DNA of 64,000 nt. Origin: Paenibacillus beijingensis (GTDB taxonomy: Bacteria; Bacillota; Bacilli; Paenibacillales; Paenibacillaceae). The stretch is from positions 1,017,501 through 1,081,500 of the forward strand of contig NZ_CP011058.1 in assembly GCF_000961095.1 (NCBI RefSeq), given 5' to 3'. The notes below the pieces were generated by a model. It was not told where the DNA came from. It did not search any database and saw only the letters and a list, made by a program, of their open reading frames with translations. A program made the translations under genes and the position numbers. This document shows, one piece after another, positions 16,602-26,043 of the stretch; the stretch's first letter is position 1; each line of letters starts with the position of its first letter.

Positions 16602-17858
16602 CGAAACTTTGGCGGAAGCGCCTGCACTCGGCCCGCTTACCTGCCTTTGCCTGCTGCCTGCGATGAACAGCAGCGTCCCGGCCAAAGCGCAAGCCGCCGC
16701 GATCATAAGAATAACCGTCAAGGAAACGCTGCTGGACAGCGACGTACTAAGGATCGGCCCGATCGAGCCGCGAATACCGAACAGCATCAGATGCAGGCCG
16801 AATACAACGGCTTCGCGGCCCGGAACGAGCCGGAACACAAAGGCCAAAATGCCGATATCCCATATCGCCTCGCCGATCCCCTGAATCCCGTTGCCGATTA
16901 TAACGGCGGGGTAGCTGCCCCATAAGCCATAAAGCGCCGGTACGATGGCATAAGCTCCAATTCCGCACATCAGCGTATATTTAATGTCGAACCGGTCGAG
17001 CATCCTCCCGGCGATCAGAAAAGTCAGCAGCAATCCGATGTAATAGGCGATACGCGCATAACCGATCTGCAGATTCGTCAGCTGCAGCACATCGACCTGG
17101 ATTATTTGGTAAATGGGACTGGCCAGCATATTGCCGAACCCGGCAAACGTCGTTGCGGTCAGAAACACGGCCAGCGTCCGGTTGCCGCGGACAAGGCTCC
17201 ACTGCTCCTTGAAGCTGAAGGTTGCCTTTGTTGCGATTTTGGGACGCGTCTTGCGAAGCCGCATCGTGTTGAACAACAAAATGGAAGCGATACCGGCTGC
17301 AGAGGCTGCAATAAGCGGCCCTGACGTTCCGAATGCGTCCGCCCACAGGCCGACAATATAAGCGAGCGGGATCATGATGAGCCCCATTGCCATGCGGATA
17401 TAACCCATCAGTCTTCCGCGCAGATCCGGCGGATACATGCGGGAGACGAGCGTCGCGTATGCGGGCGCTTGTATGCCCATCAGCATTTGAAACAGGAACA
17501 TCGTCGCGACATAGACGGTCGGGTGCGGAAACAGCGCCGGCAGCAGAATAAGAAAGCGGCCGATCAGATTAGGCATGATGACGAACGGCTTGGGCCTGTC
17601 CGTCTTCTCGATCCAGCTCGCCCACAACGGCGAGAAGATAAGTCCGACCGCGGGCGCGGCGGCAAGCAGGCCGACCTGGGTATTCGTCGCTCCATGCTGA
17701 AGCGCAAACGGAAGGTAAAACTGATTGATCACGACATTGAACAGACTGAATAAGCAAGTAGCCCCCAGATCGACGCGGGCGTTAAGCCATACGCGGGGAC
17801 TCATGATCATTCCGAACTTATAGAGCCTCGCCTTGGAACTGCGCTCTCTTATTTCCAC
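16578..17858 (-). CDS. MFS transporter
   Basis: About 426 residues and twelve membrane segments. The start is uncertain: GTG 17858 has AGGTG 6 nt upstream and gives a normal short cytoplasmic N-terminus; ATG 17810 is also possible but poorly spaced. Family features include NVVINQFYLPFALQHGATNTQVGLLAAAPAVGLIFSPLWASWIEK and the loop DLRGRLMGYIRM. Substrate unknown. Its 3' end overlaps the ArsR gene tail-to-tail. Confidence 0.87.
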   Translation of the reverse strand: MEIRERSSKARLYKFGMIMSPRVWLNARVDLGATCLFSLFNVVINQFYLPFALQHGATNTQVGLLAAAPAVGLIFSPLWASWIEKTDRPKPFVIMPNLIGRFLILLPALFPHPTVYVATMFLFQMLMGIQAPAYATLVSRMYPPDLRGRLMGYIRMAMGLIMIPLAYIVGLWADAFGTSGPLIAASAAGIASILLFNTMRLRKTRPKIATKATFSFKEQWSLVRGNRTLAVFLTATTFAGFGNMLASPIYQIIQVDVLQLTNLQIGYARIAYYIGLLLTFLIAGRMLDRFDIKYTLMCGIGAYAIVPALYGLWGSYPAVIIGNGIQGIGEAIWDIGILAFVFRLVPGREAVVFGLHLMLFGIRGSIGPILSTSLSSSVSLTVILMIAAACALAGTLLFIAGSRQRQVSGPSAGASAKVSLLRRFRS

Positions 17859-17951
17859 TTTCCGCACCTGCAATTCTGCTTTGATGATAGCGCAATCAAG
17901 GCGCCTACAACATTGTAGCATAAGTAATAGGAAAATAGGGGGAAAATGTAT

Positions 17952-17984
17952 GAAGCCGACCGGATCAAGATCCGAATCGGCTTC
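17952..17984. other. Hairpin upstream of the MFS gene
   Basis: GAAGCCGA (17952-17959) pairs with TCGGCTTC (17977-17984), and the interior CGGATC/GATCCG extends the stem to nearly the whole 33 bp. No strong T-tract follows on either strand, so a leader hairpin or attenuator is as likely as a terminator. Confidence 0.45.
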
Positions 17985-18030
17985 TTTCATGAGAACGGAT
18001 AGAACGATCCTGAAAAACCGCCACCTATGC

Positions 18031-18251
18031 GGGTTGTTCATGGATGCTACGGGTTGTTCTTGGATCTAACGGAAGCAGTGGACGTTATTCCGCTCATTTT
18101 GTTCGATTTGAAAATCTAACGGAAGTATTGGACCTTATTTCTGTTTTTCGGTCTGAAAATAGACCATTTAAAATCGATTAAGAGCTGTCAGTTCCGTTAG
18201 ATATCCAAATGGGCTCATAAATGCAAAATAAGAGCACAGAGTTCCGTTAGA
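18031..18251. repeat. Intergenic repeat cluster with four TCTAACGGAA motifs
   Basis: The 10-mer TCTAACGGAA occurs at 18065 and 18115 and its complement TTCCGTTAGA at 18192 and 18242, forming two direct and two inverted copies. CGGGTTGTTC-TGGAT is also repeated at 18031 and 18051. This non-coding stretch fills the gap between the MFS gene and the GH32 fusion gene. It looks like a degenerate family of dispersed repeats. Confidence 0.7.
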
Positions 18252-18279
18252 TAATCGAATGGTTTTTCGGAGCGATCTA

Positions 18280-20772
18280 TTAGGATTGCCCGGCTGAAAC
18301 GGCTTGTCTGGAATAAATGGAAGCGAGCGGATAGATCTTCATGGAAATCAGCTTGACCTGACCTTCCACCGCATACAGCTCCACTCCCTGGCTTGCGTCA
18401 TCCGGGAAGATCAGATCGCTCATTACGGCTCTTCCGCCGCCGGCGAACACTTCGACCGACGACCAATCGACGAAAATATGCAGCTTGATCCTTCCCCCGT
18501 CGGGTTTCAGCGCGGCGTCATGCCGAACCGCAAACGCGGGCGAGAACGCCGATTCTCCGGAGGCGGTCCGGTCAATAAACAGCTTCTCCAGGGCAGCATC
18601 GTAGCCGACGACCGTTTCTTCGCTCCCCGACTTCCGCAGCTTGAGCCCGAACTCGGCAGCGCCGGCCAGCTCGAATTCAGCCTCCAGCTCGAACGCCTTG
18701 CCCTCCCAATCGATCGTTTGCGGGCGGTCCGGTCCGATTGCAAGCGCGGACCAGCCGAGCGGCGCCTCGCGCAATGCCGACAGCTCTTGTACCGGCTGCT
18801 GATAAAGACGGATGCCTTCATCCGTACGCTTAAGCGTCAGCACACGAGGGACCGTCATCGCGCTGCGCCAGCTTGTCGTCGGCGTAAAGTTCGCATATTT
18901 CCAGTTGCTCATCCAGCCGATCAGCAGCCGGCGGCCGTCTTCAGCCGGAACGTCCGACCAGGTGACACCGGCATAGTTGTCCCGCCCTTCATCCATCCAG
19001 ATCACTTCATCATCGGCAAGATCACTGCTAAACGACTCGCCGTTGAAGTCGCCGACGAAATATTGGGTTCTCGATCCTTCCGGGCAATCCGGGCTGTCCC
19101 CGATGCTGACGAGCAGCACCCATTTGCGCTCGTGCGGGTGACCATCCACCGGAAGCTCGAACAGATCCGGACACTCCCATACGCCGTCATGGGAGCCTTC
19201 CGTCTTGCCGAATTCGCTGGCAAACGTCCATTCCCGCAAGTTGGGCGACGTATAAAAGCGGACATGATCGCCGGCGGCAAGCACCATGACCCACCTGCTG
19301 CTTTCGGCGTGCCAGAATACTTTCGGATCGCGGAAATCGACGATCGACTCATCGGACAACACCGGATTTCCGGCATACATCGTCCACGTTCTCCCTTTGT
19401 CCGTGCTGTAAGCCAGACTTTGCCGCTGTCTCGTACGTGACGTTGTGCCGGCGCCCGCATCCGCAGCCGTCTCGCTTGCTTGAACCGTGTCGTGATGGGT
19501 GAAAATGGCGACGAGGCCGGAGCCGCCGTCAAAAAATCCGCTGCTGTCATGCGCGTCCACGACGGCGCTGCCCGAAAAGATCATGCCGTTATGATCCGGC
19601 GCAAGCGCGACCGGCAGATGCTGCCAGTGAATTAAATCGGTGCTGACGGCATGACCCCAATGCATCGGTCCCCAGATCGTGCTCTGCGGATGATGCTGAT
19701 AGAACAAATGGTACTCCCCTTCGTAATAGACCATGCCGTTCGGATCGTTCATCCAATTGGATGGAGGGGAAAAATGGTACTGCGGACGGTACTTTTCAAC
19801 ATATTCGGAAGCTTTCATATCCGGCAACAACACTCCTATCTCCGTTAAGGAAGGCATGGAGGGGATCGCGCCTTTGCGGGTGGTCGCAAGCGCGCCCGCC
19901 GCATTGGCGAACCGGCCGATCGCGATCAGTTCCTGCTCGCTCAAACGGCTGACTTCAATATCGCGCTCCAGAAGCCGATACAGAAAACTACCCAAAAACG
20001 CGTCTCCCGCTCCAGTCGTATCTATAGTATCCACGACAAATCCGGGTACCGTCAACCGGCTTTCTCCCCTGCGGATAAAACAGCCCTTCTCCGCCAACGT
20101 GACCAGAATAAGATCGGTCCCGTACGTATCCAGAAGCTGCTTCGTTCCACGAATCAAATCCGTCGTGCCTGTTAGAAATTCCAGTTCCTCTTCGGATATT
20201 TTTACGATATTTGCATACGTACAACCTGTGGCGATCATCGCCTTCGCATGCTCCGCCGTTTCCCATAACGGAAGCCGCAAATTCGGATCGAAGGAAATGA
20301 GCGCCCCCGCTTCCCTTGCAGCGGATACCGCTTGAATTGTCGCGGAAGCTGCAGGCTCATGCGTCAACGACAGCGAACCGAAATGAAAAATGCGGCATTC
20401 CATCACGAGCTCATCCGGAATGTCCTGTTTGCTGAGCAGCGTGTCGGCACCGGGGTTGCGAATAAAATCGAAGGTTCGCTCGCCGCTTTCGTCCAGATGA
20501 ACGAACGCCAGCGTCGTTGCAGCCTTGCGTGCCGTACCAAGCCCCGTCGTATCAATGCCCGTTTCGCTCAGCGTCTTTCTCAGAAACGTTCCGAACGCGT
20601 CGTTTCCGACTTTGCCGATAAACGCCGTCCTCCTCCCTAGTCTGGATAAAGCCGCGAGCACATTGGCTGGCGCTCCTCCCGGGTTCTGCGCAAATAAAGG
20701 AATGCCTCCCTCTGACCGTCCGGCCGGCGTAAAGTCGATCAGCACCTCTCCCAAAGCCGTTACATCCACCAT
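18280..20772 (-). CDS. Fructokinase (PfkB)-GH32 sucrose/fructan hydrolase fusion
   Basis: 830 residues in one uninterrupted frame from ATG 20772 (GGTGGAG 5 nt upstream). Residues 1-318 are a full-length PfkB-type fructokinase: GGAPANVLAALSRLG, DPNLR, and DTTGAGDAF with catalytic Asp257. From residue 319 the protein is a complete GH32 enzyme: MKASEYVEKYRPQYHF, WMNDPNG (nucleophile D343), FRDP (D482) and WECP (E533), then the beta-sandwich. It should hydrolyse imported sucrose-phosphate or fructo-oligosaccharides and phosphorylate the fructose. The joint coincides with a natural GH32 start (ATG 19818), as if a stop codon between two genes had been lost. Confidence 0.92.
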   Translation of the reverse strand: MVDVTALGEVLIDFTPAGRSEGGIPLFAQNPGGAPANVLAALSRLGRRTAFIGKVGNDAFGTFLRKTLSETGIDTTGLGTARKAATTLAFVHLDESGERTFDFIRNPGADTLLSKQDIPDELVMECRIFHFGSLSLTHEPAASATIQAVSAAREAGALISFDPNLRLPLWETAEHAKAMIATGCTYANIVKISEEELEFLTGTTDLIRGTKQLLDTYGTDLILVTLAEKGCFIRRGESRLTVPGFVVDTIDTTGAGDAFLGSFLYRLLERDIEVSRLSEQELIAIGRFANAAGALATTRKGAIPSMPSLTEIGVLLPDMKASEYVEKYRPQYHFSPPSNWMNDPNGMVYYEGEYHLFYQHHPQSTIWGPMHWGHAVSTDLIHWQHLPVALAPDHNGMIFSGSAVVDAHDSSGFFDGGSGLVAIFTHHDTVQASETAADAGAGTTSRTRQRQSLAYSTDKGRTWTMYAGNPVLSDESIVDFRDPKVFWHAESSRWVMVLAAGDHVRFYTSPNLREWTFASEFGKTEGSHDGVWECPDLFELPVDGHPHERKWVLLVSIGDSPDCPEGSRTQYFVGDFNGESFSSDLADDEVIWMDEGRDNYAGVTWSDVPAEDGRRLLIGWMSNWKYANFTPTTSWRSAMTVPRVLTLKRTDEGIRLYQQPVQELSALREAPLGWSALAIGPDRPQTIDWEGKAFELEAEFELAGAAEFGLKLRKSGSEETVVGYDAALEKLFIDRTASGESAFSPAFAVRHDAALKPDGGRIKLHIFVDWSSVEVFAGGGRAVMSDLIFPDDASQGVELYAVEGQVKLISMKIYPLASIYSRQAVSAGQS

Positions 20773-20846
20773 ATCTCTCCACCATCCAATCTGTCTATTC
20801 GTCACGTCAATCGTCGCCGGCATTACGCTTGTATGACTTCGGCTCT

Positions 20847-23117
20847 TTATCCCTCCACAGCCCGAAACACCGGCCCCATGCTCCAAATGCGAATGCTCTC
20901 GACTTCAACGTTACCGTCCGCGAACAGCCGGATGCCATCGGCATCCGTCCTTGACGGATACGTGCGCGTCGTCAAGCTGGTCAGCCCGTTCGCGTACGCC
21001 TCGATCAGCGAGCGGTCCACTAAGATTCGCAGCTTCAGCGGTTCCCCGTTCAAAGCAATCGCCCCCTGCTGCACGCCGGACGGCCGTTCCCGGGAATCCA
21101 GCGATGACCTGCTGCGGTCTACCCCAAGCAGCTGCCGTTCCCGGTCGAAGAACAGCACCGTTTCCTCTTCGCCTTCCGGCGACCGGCGCAGCGAGATGCC
21201 GTATCGCTTTGCACCGCTGTCGCGGAATGCAATCTCGATATCCAACAGGTTGCCGCGGACATTCTGCAGCTGCCGGTTCGCTTCCTCCATGGTCACATCC
21301 CGCAGATCGAGCAGCAGACGCTCCCGCAGCTGCTTCGCTTCCTCAATCGGTTCAATGCTGAGCCTTCCGTCGCGGCGCAAGCTGAGCGATACCGGCATTC
21401 CGGCGGAGTGGGACCAGCCGCAATCGTAATCGATCTCCGGTGTCCGCTCCCCTTGGGCAATCGTGAAGAGCAGCGTTCGCCCGCTCACAGGGTCCACCAT
21501 GCCGCTCGGACCGGTGAAATGGAAGTCTCCGACATCGATCAGCTGCGGCTGCGCCTCATCCGGGATAAAGCGCAGGCGCTCCCTGTCAAACGTGCCGATC
21601 CAGTAGTTCACGTCAGGCTTGGCGCCTTCCCCCCATGGACTGATCAGAAAAATATGTTTGCCCGTTTCCACCCCTTCGCATGCAAGCGGCAGCAGCACCG
21701 GCAGCTCCCAGACCGTGCCCAGATGAGGGTAGCTGGCATAATCGCTCGTGAAGAGCAGCCCTTCATACGTCCAGCTCTTCAGATCGGAAGACACGTAGAC
21801 GAGCGCCGTGCCGCCGCCTTCTTCCACACCGCTGCCTACCAGCATAATCCAGCGGCCGCCGTCCTTCCATACGAACGGGTCGCGAAATTGGCCGAACAGC
21901 CCCATTCCCGGCTTCTGCTCAACAATCGGCTGCGCCTCTTTGTTCCAATACGGCAGATCCGGATTGCCGTCGATCGAATAGGTGCTTCTGGCGATGCCGA
22001 CGCTCTGGTCCGGCGATCGTTTGTAATCGCCGGCTGTGAAGAAGAGCGCCGGCTGTCCGTTCTCATCGTAAGCGGCGCTTCCCGACCAGACGCCGTCAGG
22101 ATCGATGCCGGCCTCCGGATACAAAGCCGGCGGCATATCCCGCCAATGCACGAGGTCGTCGCTCACCCAATGCCCCCAATGAATGTAATGCCAGAAAGGA
22201 CCGTTCGGATTGAACTGATAAAACAGATGATAGCGGCCATCGAAATAAATCGGCGCATGCGGTTCATTCATCCAATGTCCGGGCGGATTCAAGTGAAACT
22301 GCGGACGATGCCGGTCATTGATGAACAGGCTTCGCGGGATAAGGCGGTCCTGCCCGGCGATGACAGGGCGGCGTCCGTTGTGCGGCTGCAAGTAGGAGTC
22401 GTAAGCATCCCTCACTTCCTCCGCGCTCATCACATAGTCGTATACCATCAGCTCATCGATCATTCCGTCAAAATGATTCATAATGAATGCTTCGGCGAGA
22501 ACGTGACCGTGGTTGTTCCGTCCGATCATTAGATTTTCGCCGGAAGGCGAAATCGTCAAACCGGCGGGTACGGCTCGCGATGCAACTTCACTGCCGTTCA
22601 AGTACAGCTTCATGCTCGCCCCTTTCGGATCGAACACCGCAGCGACGTATGACCACTCGTGCCGCGGAAGCGTATGCTCGCGGCTCCACACCTCGGTCCA
22701 TTCTCCTCCGAGTCCGAGCTGCAAGGACCACTCCCCGTGCCGGGTAACGCCCAGCAAATACCCTTTGGCTTGCTCGCGGTTGTGCTGGTTGACGATGGCG
22801 CCTAGACGGTTTTCAACGCCGAAATCGTAATGGCGCGGAGCGACCCAGACCGATATGCTCAAACCGTTCAGCGGCTGCCCGACTTTGTCCGATGGGCGTT
22901 CAATATAAGTGGAGTAGCCGTCGAAAAGTAATGCCGATCCCGAAATTCCCTCCCTCCATACCGGCTCTTGAGGAGGCTGGAACCTCCCTTTCCGCAGGGC
23001 GAATTCAATCTGATCCTCATTGCCGGCGGCCAGATCGACAGCCGTATGACCTTCTCCTTCGTCAAACGACCACCCGGCAATTAATAAACGGCGCCAATCG
23101 GCTGCAAATTGTGTCAA
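20847..23117 (-). CDS. GH32-family glycosidase with N-terminal LamG-like domain
   Basis: 756 residues from TTG 23117 (AGGAGG 10 nt upstream). No signal peptide, so intracellular. Residues about 14-245 form a LamG/concanavalin-like domain (GLSISVWVAPRH, HEWSYVAAVFDPKGASMKLYLNG, MIDELMVYDYVMS). GH32 follows: HRPQFHLNPPGHWMNEPHAPIYF, FRDPFVWKDG (D413), TVWELP (E471). The canonical NDPNG is NEPHA, with Glu285 at the nucleophile position. It probably acts on fructans or related saccharides imported by the adjacent ABC system, but the altered motif leaves the activity open. Confidence 0.88.
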   Translation of the reverse strand: MTQFAADWRRLLIAGWSFDEGEGHTAVDLAAGNEDQIEFALRKGRFQPPQEPVWREGISGSALLFDGYSTYIERPSDKVGQPLNGLSISVWVAPRHYDFGVENRLGAIVNQHNREQAKGYLLGVTRHGEWSLQLGLGGEWTEVWSREHTLPRHEWSYVAAVFDPKGASMKLYLNGSEVASRAVPAGLTISPSGENLMIGRNNHGHVLAEAFIMNHFDGMIDELMVYDYVMSAEEVRDAYDSYLQPHNGRRPVIAGQDRLIPRSLFINDRHRPQFHLNPPGHWMNEPHAPIYFDGRYHLFYQFNPNGPFWHYIHWGHWVSDDLVHWRDMPPALYPEAGIDPDGVWSGSAAYDENGQPALFFTAGDYKRSPDQSVGIARSTYSIDGNPDLPYWNKEAQPIVEQKPGMGLFGQFRDPFVWKDGGRWIMLVGSGVEEGGGTALVYVSSDLKSWTYEGLLFTSDYASYPHLGTVWELPVLLPLACEGVETGKHIFLISPWGEGAKPDVNYWIGTFDRERLRFIPDEAQPQLIDVGDFHFTGPSGMVDPVSGRTLLFTIAQGERTPEIDYDCGWSHSAGMPVSLSLRRDGRLSIEPIEEAKQLRERLLLDLRDVTMEEANRQLQNVRGNLLDIEIAFRDSGAKRYGISLRRSPEGEEETVLFFDRERQLLGVDRSRSSLDSRERPSGVQQGAIALNGEPLKLRILVDRSLIEAYANGLTSLTTRTYPSRTDADGIRLFADGNVEVESIRIWSMGPVFRAVEG

Positions 23118-23205
23118 CGGATTCGTACCTCCTGGGTCATAGCGGTCATGCCGGAACGAAATCTTTCGTTCCGGCATGCCGTGACCAAGCTTGTATTTTG
23201 TCTGC

Positions 23206-24870
23206 TTATTTCTGGGCGGCTTTGTAACGGTCGTAGCCGTCCTGGTACACTTTGAGCAAATCTTCAATTCCCATATTTTTCAAAGAAGATACATACTTAT
23301 CCCAGTCGCCGTCGGATACGCCGTTCAGCAAAAATTTGGCCCGCATCGAGTTGGTGTACGTCTGAATTTCCGGCTTCAGCTGGTCGATTGTCGCCAGTTC
23401 TTCATCCGTAAAGAAAATGTTCGGATATTTTTCTTTCTGCATTTGCGGAACAAAGATGTTTTTGATATCGTCCATCCGCTTTTGGGCGCGCGCTTCCGGC
23501 GCAACTACGTTTTTGAAGTCTTCGCCGGTTATGACGCCTGCTCCGCTGAGCTGCACTTTTTGACGGAACTCGCCCGGGTTGGCAATATCTTTTTTCTGGA
23601 TCAGCTTGCCGCTTGCGTCCTTGTCGAACCATACCCCGACCGGGCCCCAGCGGGTTTCCGCCGCCGTATACGGCTCATACAAATAATCCAGCCACATGGC
23701 CGTAAGCTCCGGATTTTTGTTCGCTTTCGTAATGACGGAGCCGCCGCGGGCGAGCGCGGAACCGTTGTTCCATTTCACGACCATGTCTTTAAACGGCGGA
23801 ACGATCGGATAGTGCTTATCGCGGTCGGCTACAACGTCGGTATGATCCCACCATAAGAACGAACCGACGATTTCGGTTTCGCTTTTTCCTTTGGCGAAAT
23901 ATTGGGTTATGTCCTGCGTCAACGACTCTTGATCGATCAAGCCTTCTTCGAACCATTTGTGGAAATAAGCGAGCGCTTCCTTATATCCCGGCTGAATCGC
24001 CGAGTAGGACACCTGGCCGTTATCGACGTTCAGATGCTCGGCGTACGTATTGTTCGCGGGCTGATACGTTTTGTCGGGCGTTCCGAACGCGCCGAACAGA
24101 TAGCCGATATCGCCGGTCCAGAAGGCGTGCATAAAGGTGAGCGGAATTTCATCCGGTTTGCCGTTGCCGTTCGGATCTTGCGTTTTAAACGCTTTCAAAA
24201 CATTGTAGTATTCGTCCAGCGTCGTCGGCGTTTGCAGTCCGAGCTTCGTCAGCCAATCTTGGTTGATGTACAGGAAATCGGGATTCGATCCGATTTCTTC
24301 CTGACCGCTGCCGAGCTCCTCGCCCACCGGCAGCGAATAAATGTTGCCGTCCGGCGCCGTCACGATCGCTTTAATGTCCGGCCGTTTTTCAAAGAGAGCT
24401 TTAAGATTCGGCATATGTTTCTCAATTAAATCGTTGAGCGGAATAATCGTGCCGTCCTTGCCGTATTTCATCAGCTCGGAATCCGTGAAACCGGCTCCGA
24501 AGAATATTTCCGGCAGATCGCCGCCTGCGATCAGCAGATTTTTCTTCTCTTGATAGTCCGTATCGACAATTGTGTTCCATTCGATATGAACATTGGTCGC
24601 CTGCTCGATCTTCTTCGCTATTTCCAGCTCGTTGAAATCGCTCGGCGCGAGCGCCGTTTTTGGCGATACGGCTTTGATCGTCACTTTTTCCTTTAACGGG
24701 AAGGAAAGCGTTTCTGCGCTGTTTCCTTCGGCTGCGCTTCCGGTCCCCGTATTGGAGGACGTCTGGTTATTGGCCGGCTTGGGATCCGAATTGTTATTGC
24801 TGCTGCAGCCGCCAAGCATTAACGCCGCTGACAACGTCACGGTCATGATAACGTTTAATCTTTTTTTCAT
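23206..24870 (-). CDS. ABC sugar transporter solute-binding lipoprotein (LplA-type)
   Basis: 554 residues from ATG 24870 (GGGAGG upstream). Lipoprotein signal MKKRLNVIMTVTLSAALMLGGC, Ser/Asn-rich linker, then a large extracellular binding protein of the LplA/YtcQ type typical of Paenibacillus complex-carbohydrate systems. It lies after the two permease genes and before the two GH32 genes on the same strand; I infer fructo-oligosaccharide or sucrose binding. Confidence 0.92.
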   Translation of the reverse strand: MKKRLNVIMTVTLSAALMLGGCSSNNNSDPKPANNQTSSNTGTGSAAEGNSAETLSFPLKEKVTIKAVSPKTALAPSDFNELEIAKKIEQATNVHIEWNTIVDTDYQEKKNLLIAGGDLPEIFFGAGFTDSELMKYGKDGTIIPLNDLIEKHMPNLKALFEKRPDIKAIVTAPDGNIYSLPVGEELGSGQEEIGSNPDFLYINQDWLTKLGLQTPTTLDEYYNVLKAFKTQDPNGNGKPDEIPLTFMHAFWTGDIGYLFGAFGTPDKTYQPANNTYAEHLNVDNGQVSYSAIQPGYKEALAYFHKWFEEGLIDQESLTQDITQYFAKGKSETEIVGSFLWWDHTDVVADRDKHYPIVPPFKDMVVKWNNGSALARGGSVITKANKNPELTAMWLDYLYEPYTAAETRWGPVGVWFDKDASGKLIQKKDIANPGEFRQKVQLSGAGVITGEDFKNVVAPEARAQKRMDDIKNIFVPQMQKEKYPNIFFTDEELATIDQLKPEIQTYTNSMRAKFLLNGVSDGDWDKYVSSLKNMGIEDLLKVYQDGYDRYKAAQK

Positions 24871-24960
24871 TTCGGTTAACCTCCCTTTTGAATGGCAAAC
24901 GGACAATGGAAATTTACCTCAAAAGCTGCTCGGTGACTTGCCGGACATCACCTCCTCAGA

Positions 24961-25066
24961 GTGAAAAAGATGGTTCCTACGCGACTGACTTGATCTTCCG
25001 ATCGGCTATTGAAGAAGGAATAACTAATTCCGATGAAAGAGGGGTCGCTGCGCTCTCCTTTTTCAC
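24961..25066. repeat. Inverted-repeat-bounded intergenic element (copy 1)
   Basis: GTGAAAAAG (24961-24969) and CTTTTTCAC (25058-25066) are perfect 9-bp terminal inverted repeats of a 106-bp element. The right end contains the TGA stop of the permease gene. Shares GATCTTCCGATCG and GAATTA/TAATTC segments with the element at 38699-38855. Confidence 0.65.
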
Positions 25067-25947
25067 CCTTTCACCGAGCCGACCATTACGCCTTTGACGA
25101 AAAAGCGCTGCAAGAACGGATACAGAATGAGCAGCGGAAGCGCTGCGACGATGATGACGCCAAATTTGATGAGTTCGGTCACTCTTTGCTTGGCCAGCAG
25201 CGTGTCGATATCGTTCACAAGGTTGCCTGATGGCTGGCTCTGAATCAGGATGTTCCGCAGCACAAGCTGCAGCGGGAATTTATCGCCGTCGTTCAAATAA
25301 ATAAGAGCGTCGAAAAATCCGTTCCACTGCCGGACGACGGCAAACAGCACCAGTACGGCGATAATCGGTTTGGAGAGTGGGAGCACAATGCTGAGCAAAT
25401 ACTTGATATTGCGGCATCCGTCGATGGCCGCCGCTTCCCTGAGCTCGCCGGGCAGCTCCTGGAAGAACGTTTTGGCAATGATGATCAGGAATGCGTCCAC
25501 CGCGCTGGGGAGCACGACGGCCCACATCGTATCGATCAAATGAAGCTGCTTGATCAGCAGGTAGGTGGGAATGATGCCGCCGTTGAAAAAGAGGGTGATG
25601 ACAAAAAACGTCATGAATGCGTTTCTGCCCAAGAAGTCTTTGCGGGAGACCGGATACGCTGCCATAATGACGAGCACCGTACTAATAACAGCGCTTACAG
25701 CTGCGTAAAGAATCGAGTTTCGATAGCCGATCCATATCGCCGGGTCATTGAATATGCGGCGGTAGCCGTCAAAAGTGAGACCGCTCGGCCAAAGCCATAC
25801 GTCTCCGGTAAAAATGCGGTCCGGATCGCTTACCGATGCGATGACGATAAAATAAAGCGGATACAAAATCATGATCGTAAAGAAGCCGAGGAATGCGTAA
25901 TTGGCGATGTCGAAGACGATATCGGATTTGGTTTTTCTGGCTAACAC
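25063..25947 (-). CDS. ABC sugar transporter permease (LplC-type)
   Basis: 294 residues, six membrane segments. EAA loop GELREAAAIDGCRNIKYLLSIVLPLSKP identifies a CUT1 permease; typical C-terminus FLQRFFVKGVMVGSVKG. Start is GTG 25947 with GGGGG 7 nt upstream, supplied by the end of a tandem leader repeat at 25959-26043. The stop codon is part of the terminal inverted repeat of the element at 24961-25066. Confidence 0.92.
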   Translation of the reverse strand: MLARKTKSDIVFDIANYAFLGFFTIMILYPLYFIVIASVSDPDRIFTGDVWLWPSGLTFDGYRRIFNDPAIWIGYRNSILYAAVSAVISTVLVIMAAYPVSRKDFLGRNAFMTFFVITLFFNGGIIPTYLLIKQLHLIDTMWAVVLPSAVDAFLIIIAKTFFQELPGELREAAAIDGCRNIKYLLSIVLPLSKPIIAVLVLFAVVRQWNGFFDALIYLNDGDKFPLQLVLRNILIQSQPSGNLVNDIDTLLAKQRVTELIKFGVIIVAALPLLILYPFLQRFFVKGVMVGSVKG

Positions 25948-25958
25948 TTTCGTTCCCC

Positions 25959-26043
25959 CTTAAGTTTTTCCCGAAGGAAAAACGCTTCGTAAGCATATGC
26001 TAAAGTTTATGCAAAGCAAAAACAGCTTCGTAAGCATAAGCTT
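25959..26043 (-). repeat. Tandem structured leader repeat (copies 1 and 2)
   Basis: Two copies of a roughly 42-bp unit read on the minus strand: TATGCTTACGAAGC, then a hairpin of the form GTTTTT-loop-AAAAAC, then ACTT(T)A(A)G. The promoter-proximal copy ends directly in the AAGGGGG ribosome site of the permease gene. The same unit occurs at 37050 (plus) and in degenerate form at 45625 (minus). Confidence 0.7.
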
